A DNA stretch of 64,000 bases from Plasmodium relictum (taxonomy: Eukaryota > Apicomplexa > Aconoidasida > Haemosporida > Plasmodiidae). Under the pieces are notes generated by a model. The model saw only the letters and a list, made by a program, of their open reading frames with translations. It was not told the origin of the DNA and made no database searches. The position numbers were made by a program, and so were the translations under genes. This document shows, in pieces, positions 24,717 to 35,227 of this stretch. The stretch covers positions 248,001 to 312,000 of the forward strand of contig NC_041690.1 of the NCBI RefSeq assembly GCF_900005765.1, given 5' to 3'. The number at the start of each line of letters is the position of its first letter. Within the stretch, counting starts at the first letter, position 1.

Positions 24717-26438
24717 TTAATTTAATTCAATAATGTCATTTTTTTTATCCAAAAAATCATCAAAAAAATTATTTTCTGTTATATATTCAATGCATTTCAT
24801 TAATTTTTTTTCATATAAATAAATTTCATTTTTCATTAATTGATAAAGTAATGGTGGCTTTTTATGAATGTTTAAAGAGTCAATTAATTGCTTTTTTGAA
24901 AAACTTCTATTTTGTTTTTTTCCCCCTTTAAGTTTATTATTTGAAATGTTATAATAATCATTTTCATAAATGTTACGAAAGTTATTTTGCGACAACTTAG
25001 TTAATAAAGGAATAAATAAAGATTTTTTTAATTCGTTTTTATAATATAAATTTCTACCTATTGCAGAACAGTAACTTTCAAAAAATAATTCTTCAATTAA
25101 GCAATTTGGCTTTTTTTTTATTTTCGATACTTGTTTATTTTTATCATTAATTATTTTGCTTCTTGTAGGATAATTTTTTTTTCTTTCATTAATCCACTTT
25201 TCTATCTCTTTTGGATTATTTAAAATGTTTTCATTTTTATCATTTTTCATATGGTTTAATAAATGAAATTCTAGACAATCAATATTATATATATGATTAC
25301 AATTATCTATTGGGCATTTTATATGCTGATTTTTATTGTGATCTTCTAATTTATTTTCTTCAATATTGATATCACAATATTTACAAAATATAAATTTTGG
25401 AACTTTATCTTTTGTATTACTATATGCATTTTCATTTGTATTTTTTTTTTCGATTTTTATATTTTCATTGAAAATATTCATAGATTTATTTCTTTTATTT
25501 ATTTTTCTATAATTTATGTTATTATTTTTACTTATACATTCTTGTTTGTTTGATTCATTTAAATGATTTATATTATTACTTTTACTTGAGTAATCCTTAA
25601 TATTGAAGCTATGAATGATCTTATTTGCGTTAATTTCATGATTAATTGGAATTCCATTGCTTATGTAATTTTTATTTTCGAATATACTTTCATTTAAATA
25701 CTTATTAAAATTATTATTCGTATTTTCATTTATATTATTATTACTTAAATAAGAATTGTTAAATGTTTTCAAGGTATTGTAATTCATGAAATTCATACTT
25801 CTCTTAATAGTTCTATTATTGTTAAAATCCATTATGGAATAATTATTTATACTGTTTTCTTGATGATAAATATTGCATTGATTATTACTTATATTTAAAT
25901 TATTACCTTTTAAAAAAGTATCATTTTTTTTATTTGAGTAAATTAATTTATTATTATATTTTTTACTTTTTTTATGAATAATATTATTACTTCTGTTGCT
26001 AATAACATAGCCACTTTTTCTGAAATCATTTTTTATTTTATTATTATTACTATCATATGTATAATTATTGTTCTCATTTAAATATTTATTTGAATATGAA
26101 GAAACAAAATTCTCAAAGTAAGAATTTGATAAAATTTCATTATTTTGAACATTCATATATTTTTCTTTGCTGTTTAAATTTTTATTAAAGCCTTTATTTA
26201 AATTTAGAGAGCCGCTTAATTCATTTCTATCACTTTTTAAATAATCATAACTATTAATATATTCACTTTTCATATTTAATTCTTCTTCCTTTATACCATT
26301 TATTTTGAAATCATTAAGCATGATTTTGTTATTATTTTGATAAGAAATATTTTGTTCTTTCCGAGAAATAGATAATTCATTATAATTTTTTGTATTTATA
26401 TAACTCATATATCTTTTATTATATTCATTTTTATTCAT
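24717..26438 (-). CDS. NUFIP1/Rsa1-like zinc-finger protein (box C/D snoRNP assembly)
   Basis: An intronless gene of 573 residues. The first 340 residues are Asn-rich and unstructured. Two C2H2 fingers follow: C352/C355/H367/H372, then C375/C380/H392/H396. Next comes EIEKWINERKKNYPT (411-425), which is the NUFIP1 core signature. A C-terminal ordered segment (about 527-562, PPLLYQLMKNEIYLYEKKLM then CIEYITENNFF) resembles the conserved end of NUFIP1 proteins. NUFIP1/Rsa1 scaffolds box C/D snoRNP and U4 snRNP assembly together with Snu13 and the R2TP complex, in the nucleus. Identification rests on the motif and finger order. The Asn-rich N-terminus is a parasite feature. Confidence 0.75.
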   Translation of the reverse strand: MNKNEYNKRYMSYINTKNYNELSISRKEQNISYQNNNKIMLNDFKINGIKEEELNMKSEYINSYDYLKSDRNELSGSLNLNKGFNKNLNSKEKYMNVQNNEILSNSYFENFVSSYSNKYLNENNNYTYDSNNNKIKNDFRKSGYVISNRSNNIIHKKSKKYNNKLIYSNKKNDTFLKGNNLNISNNQCNIYHQENSINNYSIMDFNNNRTIKRSMNFMNYNTLKTFNNSYLSNNNINENTNNNFNKYLNESIFENKNYISNGIPINHEINANKIIHSFNIKDYSSKSNNINHLNESNKQECISKNNNINYRKINKRNKSMNIFNENIKIEKKNTNENAYSNTKDKVPKFIFCKYCDINIEENKLEDHNKNQHIKCPIDNCNHIYNIDCLEFHLLNHMKNDKNENILNNPKEIEKWINERKKNYPTRSKIINDKNKQVSKIKKKPNCLIEELFFESYCSAIGRNLYYKNELKKSLFIPLLTKLSQNNFRNIYENDYYNISNNKLKGGKKQNRSFSKKQLIDSLNIHKKPPLLYQLMKNEIYLYEKKLMKCIEYITENNFFDDFLDKKNDIIELN

Positions 26439-27526
26439 TTTTTTTTTCTGAAGGAATATCCCTTTAAGTTGATATTTTGGTTTTAAAAAATAAAAAAAAA
26501 TTTGTTCTATAAAAAAATTCAGTGGGTCCTTAAAAATTGTTAAAATAAAATAATGAAAAATAAAAACAACAAAAAAAAATAAAATAAAATGAGATAGTGT
26601 TGAAATATATTAAAAAAAATAATCATTATAACCATTATGGGAAGAATTTTTTTTTTTTTAAGATAAAATTTTTTTTTCAAAATACAATTTAATTTTTGTA
26701 TATAATGTGAAGTTGTTTTTTATATCTATATATTTTTCATTTTATTTTTATTAAATTGAAATTTTTGGTATATTTAAATTAAATTTTATGTATAATATTC
26801 ATTTTTTTGGATTAATTTAAATAAAATAGCATCTTATAAATTAACTATCCAGAAAAAAAACTTATTAGCAAACTTTTTATAAATAATTATAAGAACAGTA
26901 AATATCTGAAATACAAATATATTATTGTAGCTAAGTATAAAAAAGAAAAAATACTCTTTTTAAATAATTAATCATCACCAAAAAAAAAAAAAATGTTTTT
27001 CATAAATTCATTTGAGAACAATTTCAATTTTTTTTTTTTTTTATGTAAAACAATGATATATAATTTTTTATATTTTATATTCCTTTTATCATAATTAATT
27101 ATAACCTTATCTTCATAAAAATATGAATGATAATTCTTTATTTTCCATAATAATTTAATATAAACTTCCTGCTATTTTTAAGACGATGTTATGTAATTTA
27201 TTAATCTACTTTTAATAGTTCATTATCTTTTAATTTAAAAAAAAAATATATATAATATATATATGCGAAATATTTGAATGAAAAGACAAATATATGTGAC
27301 ATGCATAAAATAGTAATAAATAAATTTTAATTTTTTATATTTTCATACAATTATTTTCTAGTTAAAAAAATATATAAAATAAAGTTAAATATTTTCTGTT
27401 TTTAATGAATTGGGTAATAAAAAAAAAAAGTATTATATAGAATATCCATTTTTTTGTTATTTTTAGTTTTATAGCATCTTATTTATATTTTTTTTTTTTT
27501 TTTTTTTTACATTTATTTTTAAATAT
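26439..27526. other. Divergent promoter region between the NUFIP1-like gene and MCM10
   Basis: About 1.1 kb, AT-rich, with T-tracts beside both starts. It must carry both promoters. No motif or extra gene could be supported. Confidence 0.6.
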
Positions 27527-28954
27527 ATGGAAAATAAAATATCAATTATAATAGACAATAATAGAATAAAAGCAAATGATATAGATTTAAACATAAAAGA
27601 ATGGATTACGAGCAAGGAAGATTGTGAAAATGTTTTCAGAAATAAAAAAATAATGTATTTTTCTGATTACTTATCTAAATTTGATGATGATATAAAACAT
27701 AAAATAGAGGATGAAGAAATAATTATTATATGTACTATTGTTAATATACCATATCAAGTAAGAAAATATAATGAAGAAAAATATATCTTTTGGGATATCT
27801 CTGATTTAAAAGAGACTCAATCGCGATTATTTCTATCTGGTGAAGTTTGTGAGGAAAATGAAAATGAAAAAGAAGGTGCTGTAATTGCATTAATTAATCC
27901 ATTGATGAAAGAAAAAGATCCTCAATATTATAATTCAAGAATTTTAGAAATACATAAGAAAAGCAATTTAATAATAATAGGTTTAATTGATGGATTAGAA
28001 AAATGTAAAGGTATAACAAGAAGTGGTGATAAATGTAAAATAAAATTATATGCACCTCTATATGGTTATTATTGTAAGTATCATATTAAACAGAATAAAA
28101 AAGAAAAAAAGAAAAAAAATAATAGTAATGAAAATGAATCAAATAAAAATGACAAAAATTGCATAACGAATATTGATATTGATAAAAAATATAGTTTAAA
28201 TAATAATGACAATAATAAAAAAAATAATAAAAAAAAAAAAAAAGAAAAGGATACTGACGACGAAGAATACTTTGATGTAGAATCTATTATAGGCATGTAC
28301 AGTAAAAAAATAGTAGCTAAAGATAAAAAAAAAAAAATTGAAATAATTAATAATAGAATAAAAGAATTAGATGAATATGCAAAATTAAACAAGGACTTAA
28401 ATTATATAGATAATATAAAAAATGATACTATGAATCAAGGATGCTCAACAACACAAAAATCTGCCAACGATTTATTTTCAGAGCAATGTCCTGAGCTTAT
28501 ATATTTGATTAATAAATCAAATAAAATAAATGAAAAAGAAAAAAAGAAAGATGATGATGATGCAAAAATAATAGAAGATATAGATGTACTAAATGAAAAC
28601 ATCGCTTCAAATGAGGAAAAGCAAAAAAAAAAATTTGAAAATTTTTTAAGTAAATTAATTGAATTGCAAAAATCGAAAGATGAGAATGACATGAAAACAT
28701 TATTGAAAGGCTTAATTTATGTTACTAATAACTTTAACTTTCATTTGAAACATATAGAAAACTCGAATATATTCGATATTTGTTATAAATTATTGGATCA
28801 TAGAAGTGAAGAAATTGCAATAGCAGCTCTAAAGTTTAAAAGAAAAATTAATAAGCTATATATTGATTATTATAAAAATAGACTCAAGAAACAGAAAGTT
28901 GAAACTTTAGAAAGAGGCGAAAACAAAAGTGAAAACAATTTTATAAAAAAATGA
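27527..28954 (+). CDS. MCM10: MCM10-like DNA replication initiation factor
   Basis: An intronless gene of 475 residues. Residues about 60-155 form a beta-rich OB-fold-like stretch (IIICTIVNIP, YIFWDISDL, LFLSGEV, GAVIALINP). It leads directly into a CCCH zinc finger: GLIDGLEKCKGITRSGDKC, then CKYH, with ligands C160, C170, C183 and H186. OB fold plus this finger is the conserved ssDNA/Pol-alpha-binding core of Mcm10, which activates the CMG helicase and links it to primase. The second half is Lys/Asp-rich, with a helical stretch near 380-455. Shorter than vertebrate MCM10; the C-terminal metazoan zinc motifs are absent, as in yeast-like versions. It starts after a T-rich leader and is divergent from the NUFIP1-like gene. 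Confidence 0.82.
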   Translation: MENKISIIIDNNRIKANDIDLNIKEWITSKEDCENVFRNKKIMYFSDYLSKFDDDIKHKIEDEEIIIICTIVNIPYQVRKYNEEKYIFWDISDLKETQSRLFLSGEVCEENENEKEGAVIALINPLMKEKDPQYYNSRILEIHKKSNLIIIGLIDGLEKCKGITRSGDKCKIKLYAPLYGYYCKYHIKQNKKEKKKKNNSNENESNKNDKNCITNIDIDKKYSLNNNDNNKKNNKKKKKEKDTDDEEYFDVESIIGMYSKKIVAKDKKKKIEIINNRIKELDEYAKLNKDLNYIDNIKNDTMNQGCSTTQKSANDLFSEQCPELIYLINKSNKINEKEKKKDDDDAKIIEDIDVLNENIASNEEKQKKKFENFLSKLIELQKSKDENDMKTLLKGLIYVTNNFNFHLKHIENSNIFDICYKLLDHRSEEIAIAALKFKRKINKLYIDYYKNRLKKQKVETLERGENKSENNFIKK

Positions 28955-29374
28955 AAAAAATGAAAAAAATGAAACGAACAAAAATTAAAAGTTAATAAAA
29001 AAAAAAATATACTGTATTTATTTTTCTTTTTATACCACTGCAGAAATTTTTTTTTTTTTTTTAGTATTTTTTTATAAATATTTAAATTATAAAGAATTTT
29101 TTATTTTTCATGGTTGATTATACAATATATTTATTTATATGTATTAACAAACATGTTTTTATATTTTACTCTTTTTTTTTTTAAATAGTAATCTTTACTA
29201 AATATTTTTAAGAATTTTTTTTTTTATCCTAATATAAAATATATAAACATATATATAATTTTTATAATTTTAGAATAAATGTAAAAAATAGATTATTTAA
29301 AAGAAAAAAAAATTAAATAAATTGGGAGTTTCACTTGTTTCTAATTTTATTCTGAGTACACCATTTATATATAT

Positions 29375-29405
<31 letters not shown>

Positions 29406-29569
29406 TTTTGGCTTTTTTATAACTTTTTTATATCATATTTTATTCTTTTTAGATTTTTATATAAAATTTATGTTTTATCCATTTTTGGTTTTACACAACA
29501 ATTACTTTCTTATTAAAGAGGATCTCATTAATTCATTTTCAGGTTACATTCTAAAATAGCTTAAATACA

Positions 29570-29629
<60 letters not shown>

Positions 29630-29889
29630 TTTATTTTATTATTAAGTAGTATTTTGTATTTGACAAATTTTACATAATTTTTAAATTAAAGAGCACCTTA
29701 TTCTGCACTTTTTTTTTTTTTTTTATACTTCTATAACATAAGCAAATTTTTAAAATTGGAAAATAAAACTAGGTTTTTGGTAAATTCTTTTACATTTTAA
29801 TAAAAGAACATTTTATTAATATTCTACTTCAATTTTATAAGCAGATAATTTTTATATACATTTAAAAATATTAAAAATAATATTTTAAG
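28955..29889. other. AT-rich intergenic region
   Basis: Between two plus-strand genes. It contains a (TA)n microsatellite and long poly-T runs. A short Phe-rich open frame at 29322-29516 looks like composition only. Confidence 0.65.
29573..29622. repeat. (TA)n microsatellite
   Basis: About 50 bases of near-perfect TA repeat, 270 bases upstream of the small gene that follows. Confidence 0.9.
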
Positions 29890-30255
29890 ATGCCTATTGA
29901 AATACCATTATTGATATCATCAGCATTCCCATTAATTTGGAAATCAGGTGTGGCTCAACTTTCCTTTGCAAAAGCTGGTGGATCGCTAGCTGCATTAAAA
30001 GGATCATCCATTTTATTAAGTAAAGTTGCATCGAGTGGAAAAAGTGGGTTACTAGCTTCAACCTCTTCTCAACTAGACAACATTAAAGAAGCAGCACAAA
30101 AACTTGTTGAAGAAATTGAAAAAAATGTAAATTTAAGTTTACTATTTTATAATATAGATGATGAAGAAACTGCCGGATATTATTTAATGAAAAAAAGAGA
30201 AGAATATGAAAAATTAAATAATTCCATGTATGAGAATGGGCAAGAAATTGAATAA
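29890..30255 (+). CDS. Small conserved-looking protein, unknown function
   Basis: A 121-residue single-exon gene. Its codon and residue use is clearly protein-like (Gly, Ala, Ser, Trp and Pro present, no Asn runs), in contrast to its surroundings. Residues 1-20 (MPIEIPLLISSAFPLIW) are hydrophobic, followed by an Ala/Gly/Ser-rich stretch with two short weakly hydrophobic segments (about 24-50). The C-terminal half is a charged amphipathic helix (QLDNIKEAAQKLVEEIEK) and an acidic tail. It could be a small organelle inner-membrane subunit, but I do not recognise the family. The start is the first ATG after an AT-rich leader. Confidence 0.75.
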   Translation: MPIEIPLLISSAFPLIWKSGVAQLSFAKAGGSLAALKGSSILLSKVASSGKSGLLASTSSQLDNIKEAAQKLVEEIEKNVNLSLLFYNIDDEETAGYYLMKKREEYEKLNNSMYENGQEIE

Positions 30256-31608
30256 AAAAGCAACTTAAAAAGTTGAAATACTTGAGCATCTTTTTAGGTC
30301 TTTTCATAATAAAATAGAAATATATATAATAGAATTATTTCTTTTAAATACATAAATAATTATAAAATATTAAAAAAATTTATAAAAAAATTTTTACTGA
30401 ATGTTTTTGTCTTTTTTTTTTTTTTTTTCCCATAAAATATAAATTAATAATCATCTATAAGCTTTGTTTTTTTTATTTTTACATAAAAACTTCAATAAGT
30501 TACTGAAAATGAAAAAAACAGAAACAAAATTTAACCTTTTTTGAAAGCAGTATGAGTTTTTTAACATTAAATTATTTTTATTATAGAGCAAAAATTAAAA
30601 ATAAGTTATGTTAAAAATTGTCTTAATTAAAATGCAAATTTTTTCTTTGCATTAATTTTTAAAATATATAAAGATTATTTTATTCACAAAAACATATTAA
30701 TTTAATAATATTTTTAATTAAATTATAACTTAAAATTAATAGCGTAATTCTATCAAAAATTAATTTAAATTGAAATGTAATAATATTATTAATTTATATA
30801 CAATGAAATTTTGTTATATATATATATAGAAGAAACTGATATGCCTATTATTTCATTTAAATTAATTTTTCTCTCTTTTAAAACTCTATGAAAAAAAAAA
30901 AAATTTAAAGAATATCATACTTCTGATATATTAAAAAAATTATGAAAACATAATGGTTAATAATATTTTTATAATATAATATTAAGATTTCTTAAAAAAA
31001 AAAGAAGAAATGTAATAATAATAATTAAAATTTTTTTTTTTATAAACAAGTATACTAATTTATTCACTAACAAAAAAAAAAAAAAAAAAAATATAAATAT
31101 ATGCATAAATGTAAGAAAAAAAAAAAAAACAAAAAAAAAAAAATTATATTAAAATATAAAAATGTAAAAAATAGTAGAGTGTATTGAAAAACTTTTTCAT
31201 CAATAAATAAATATAAATAAAATATATATACCACCTTATATGCGCATAATAATTTTTATTAAAAAAAAATTCCTTAAAATACAAAATTTTAATATATAAA
31301 TTCCCTTTTTTTCATGTAGATTTCTTCAGAATTTTTTAGTTATAAAAAAAAAATATAAAATTTAGATATTTTTTATATTTTTGAAAATTATAAGATAATA
31401 ATTTTATATTTCAAATAAAAAGTATTAATAAACATGATTAAATTTTTTTTTTTTGTATTGTTATTAGAACATATACTTTAAGGACTTTTTTTTTGTATTA
31501 CCAAAACAACATAAAATAATAAAAAAAGTGAAATTATATATATATATTTATTTAAAAAAAAAAAAGGATAAAATAATATAAAAAATAAATTCAAAAAAAT
31601 CATAAAAA
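30256..31608. other. AT-rich intergenic region
   Basis: Between two plus-strand genes. Poly-A and poly-T tracts only; nothing else supportable. Confidence 0.65.
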
Positions 31609-33465
31609 ATGTTGAATAATAATGATTTTAATAAGGGTATACATCAAATAGATACCTTTCAAAATAATAATAATAATAATAATAGCAATAATAATAATTT
31701 TTTTAATATGTTAAGTAATTTAGATGATAATAATAATTCTCATTCATATACTTCTAATTTTTTTAGTAAAAATGTTATAACAAATGATAATAATATTAAC
31801 ATGTTTGATAACTTAAATAATAATTTACCTTTTAATAACTTTCAAAATAAAAGTTGCGTTAATTTTTTTAGTAAAGTAGAAACGCCTAATAACAATTCAG
31901 AAGTTCTATTTACTGAAGTAAAAAAAAACATCTCTATTTTTGGTAATAAGCTTAAAAATTCTCCATTATTTGCTAATACCTCAGGAATAGAAAATAAAAA
32001 TGGAAATAATAATTTCAGATTTGATGATTATGTTAGTAAAGATAAATCAATATTTGGGAATCGATTAAAAGAAAGAAAGCCACTTTTTACAAATATTAAA
32101 AATGAAAATTCGTTATCATTAAATGATGAAAACTTAAATTATGCTACAAATGAAAATATAACTCAATTAGGTAATCAAAATAATAATTTTATGAATTATA
32201 ATTATGATCAAAAAAAATTTTCATATATATTTAATTCATGCGACAATAATGATTTCACAAAACATATAAATAATGAAATAAATGAAAAAAATAATTTATT
32301 TCGTAATGTGTGCAATCCTGTTTCTTTAAATATTGAAAATAATTCAAACATAAAAAGCATAAATCCATTTGCTAATAATACAATTATAAATGAATCTCCC
32401 AATTTATCAATATGTACTGATATAAATTCTAATAATTATAATAGCATACAGAATAATATTCAATATCCTTATTTATATCATAATACCAATAATAAGAATA
32501 TATTAAGCCCTAATTGCACACCTTTTAATGAACAAAATATTATAAATACACAAACCAATTTATTTAATGAAAAAAATAATTTTTCATATAATGAAATAAA
32601 TAATTTATCAAATTATTCTAATATGTTACCTTCAAATATTGCCAATTACGCAGTAAACAATTCAAATACTAATATTCCTAATCAAAATAATATCAATATC
32701 ACAGAAAATTTTTTAAAAGAACAAAACAGTAATACAAATATAATTGCTTCTAATAATTTTATGAGTAATGCTGATATAAATTTAAATAAAAATGAATTAT
32801 TTTACAATCAAAATAAAATTACTCAAAAAGGAAATTTCGACTTGAGATATAATGATCAAATAATTTCAAATAATAACATAAACAGTTCTATTGAATATAA
32901 TACAAATCCTAATTTTATATTAGGAGAAAGTGGCGTGAATTCATTGAAGGAATTAGAAAGAACAAATCAAGATGGTAAGTTAAATGAAACTTCTTTTACA
33001 AGTGAAAATGAAATATTGTTTGAAAGAAAGTATATAGAGAATACTGAAAAAAGGGTACTTTTTTTTAATAATAACTTTATAAAATCATTAGAATTAATAA
33101 ATACTCATAATCTAAATAGCTACAATGAAAATAGATCAACCATATATACTTTTCCATACTACGAATCTTTTAACAATGGTATATTTTATATAAAAGCAAT
33201 TGAAGAATGTAAAAAGGCAGAAAGATTTGATATTGATGATGACTTATATAATAAAATATTTTCAAAAAATGATGGAAATGAGATGAAAGTTTTAAAAAAT
33301 ATTAATATTAATGAAAAAATAGACAATGAAAACATGAAATTGAGTATTTATTACCCTTTGTTGCACGTAGAAAAAATAAAATTTAGGCAACCACTAAGTT
33401 TAGACAATTCAAATAAACCAATAAATAATAATTTTGAATTAGGAAAAATACCTACAGTTATATAG
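31609..33465 (+). CDS. Asn-rich nucleoporin-like protein (NUP116/NSP1-like)
   Basis: An intronless gene of 618 residues. About 430 residues are Asn/Ser/Thr-rich, with scattered FG-type and related dipeptides: SIFGNKLKNSPLFANTSG, SIFGNRLKERKPLF, INPFANN, TPFNEQN. Such sparse FG/F-containing disordered sequence suits a Plasmodium FG-nucleoporin, part of the permeability barrier. The last 150 residues are more ordered (KRVLFFNNNFIKSLELINTH, GIFYIKAIEECKKAERFDID) and unrecognised. My recollection is that the P. falciparum gene at this syntenic position is annotated NUP116/NSP1, which supports the call. True FG dipeptides are few, so another Asn-rich disordered protein is possible. Confidence 0.5.
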   Translation: MLNNNDFNKGIHQIDTFQNNNNNNNSNNNNFFNMLSNLDDNNNSHSYTSNFFSKNVITNDNNINMFDNLNNNLPFNNFQNKSCVNFFSKVETPNNNSEVLFTEVKKNISIFGNKLKNSPLFANTSGIENKNGNNNFRFDDYVSKDKSIFGNRLKERKPLFTNIKNENSLSLNDENLNYATNENITQLGNQNNNFMNYNYDQKKFSYIFNSCDNNDFTKHINNEINEKNNLFRNVCNPVSLNIENNSNIKSINPFANNTIINESPNLSICTDINSNNYNSIQNNIQYPYLYHNTNNKNILSPNCTPFNEQNIINTQTNLFNEKNNFSYNEINNLSNYSNMLPSNIANYAVNNSNTNIPNQNNINITENFLKEQNSNTNIIASNNFMSNADINLNKNELFYNQNKITQKGNFDLRYNDQIISNNNINSSIEYNTNPNFILGESGVNSLKELERTNQDGKLNETSFTSENEILFERKYIENTEKRVLFFNNNFIKSLELINTHNLNSYNENRSTIYTFPYYESFNNGIFYIKAIEECKKAERFDIDDDLYNKIFSKNDGNEMKVLKNININEKIDNENMKLSIYYPLLHVEKIKFRQPLSLDNSNKPINNNFELGKIPTVI

Positions 33466-35227
33466 ATATTTTTAGAAATTTTTTTTACTACCAAAATCTT
33501 TATATTCCTTCAAATAAGAGGTGTATATATTTTTTCCCTTTTTTTTTTCTTTTTTTTCATGTAAACTTTTTTAATTACTATAACACATGTTTAATATTTA
33601 TTAAAATTTGGCATGCAGTGCATACTTTTAAAATACTCATATATATGTAATTAAATTAGTTTGATTAAATACTATTTTAAAATATTTTCTCTTTTGCTTT
33701 ATCATGTTTTTATATTTTAATTTTTTTTTAATATTGATTTTGTATCTTACATATGTTCACATAAATTATACATTTTTTTATTATTCATTTTTGTAAAAAA
33801 ACTAAATATGAATATTCTGTAAAATAATATTTTAATTTATACATAAAAATAAAAGAAGATAAAAAGCAGGAATCTAAAAACGAGACGCTTTAAAACACTA
33901 TAATTTAAAATAAAAAAGAAATAAGAAAAAAAATAGATATTTAAAAATGAATAAAAATTTAAAAAAGTTCAAAATAAGATTTATTTTTTAAAATTATAAA
34001 TATGATTAAAAATATATGTACAATAATAGTTAAAATAAAAAAAAGTGGTATTAAATAAGATAGAATAAAATATAATTCAATATGGTTAAATGATTTAAAA
34101 TTATAATTGAATGTATTAATATAAAATAATGCGATAGTACAATAAAATTATCACAAATAAAAATAAAAATCATTAAAATAAAATTAAATTATTATTCAAA
34201 ATAAAATAAAATAAAATAAAGTAATAATAAAGTACACTTTATTAAAATTAAATTAACATAAATATGTGGAAAATAAAAATAAATTGTTACTATAAAAACA
34301 TAAAATCTGATTTTTTTTTTTTCTCAATAGTAAAAAAAATATATGAATTATGATTCTTTCATTATACTTATTACTATTAAAAATATTATTCAATTTTAAA
34401 AAAGTAAATACTGTTTAATTTTTAAAAGAAATATAAACCATGATTTCTATAAATTTTTATGAAAATATAAAAGTAAGAAAAAAATTTTAATCTTTTAAAA
34501 TTAGTTATAAAATATATATGATGTATTTTTCTATAGATAAAAAAAGATATTATCTTTTCACTTTATTTAGTATATATGTGAGTAATTTTTGAATATACAT
34601 TATATTACAACTTCATTTCAGTATTCCATTTCACTGTATAGATAATAAATATGTCTCTCATTTTATTTATTTTTATTAAACTAAACTAATTTACTTGGAT
34701 TATACTAAATATTTTTTATCCCTTTTTATAATTATTGTACTTATTTTATCTAAATATTTTAATAATTGAGATACTTCCAATTTCATTTTTTTTCATGACA
34801 TTTTCTTATTGATACGGTAATGTTTTAATTATAATTTAACGTTTACCAAAGATAAAATTCTAATAATTTTTTATTTTATTATGTTTTATTGATAATGAAG
34901 CAATATTTAAAACAGAAGAAAATGTTTATATCCTAAAGAATACTATAAAATTGTTATTCATTTCTAGTGCTATATTAAAATTTAGTTAAATTCTTCCCTG
35001 CTTTAATGATTTTCAGTATGAATATAATTTATAGCACTTTTCTGGTTATTTATACTATAAAGAAAAAGTGTCCTTTTCATTTTCTATTAAAATATGTTTT
35101 TTTAATTAATGAATTATATGGACGCATCATATTCCTATATTTTTTTTTTTTTTTTTTTTGTATATCCCCATTTTATTAAAAATTGTTAAATTTTCTGTAT
35201 TATTTATAATATATATCTTTTAATCTA
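33466..35227. other. Convergent intergenic region
   Basis: About 1.8 kb between converging genes. It includes an AAAAT-type repeat near 34196-34222. No open frame or RNA structure is supportable. Confidence 0.65.
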
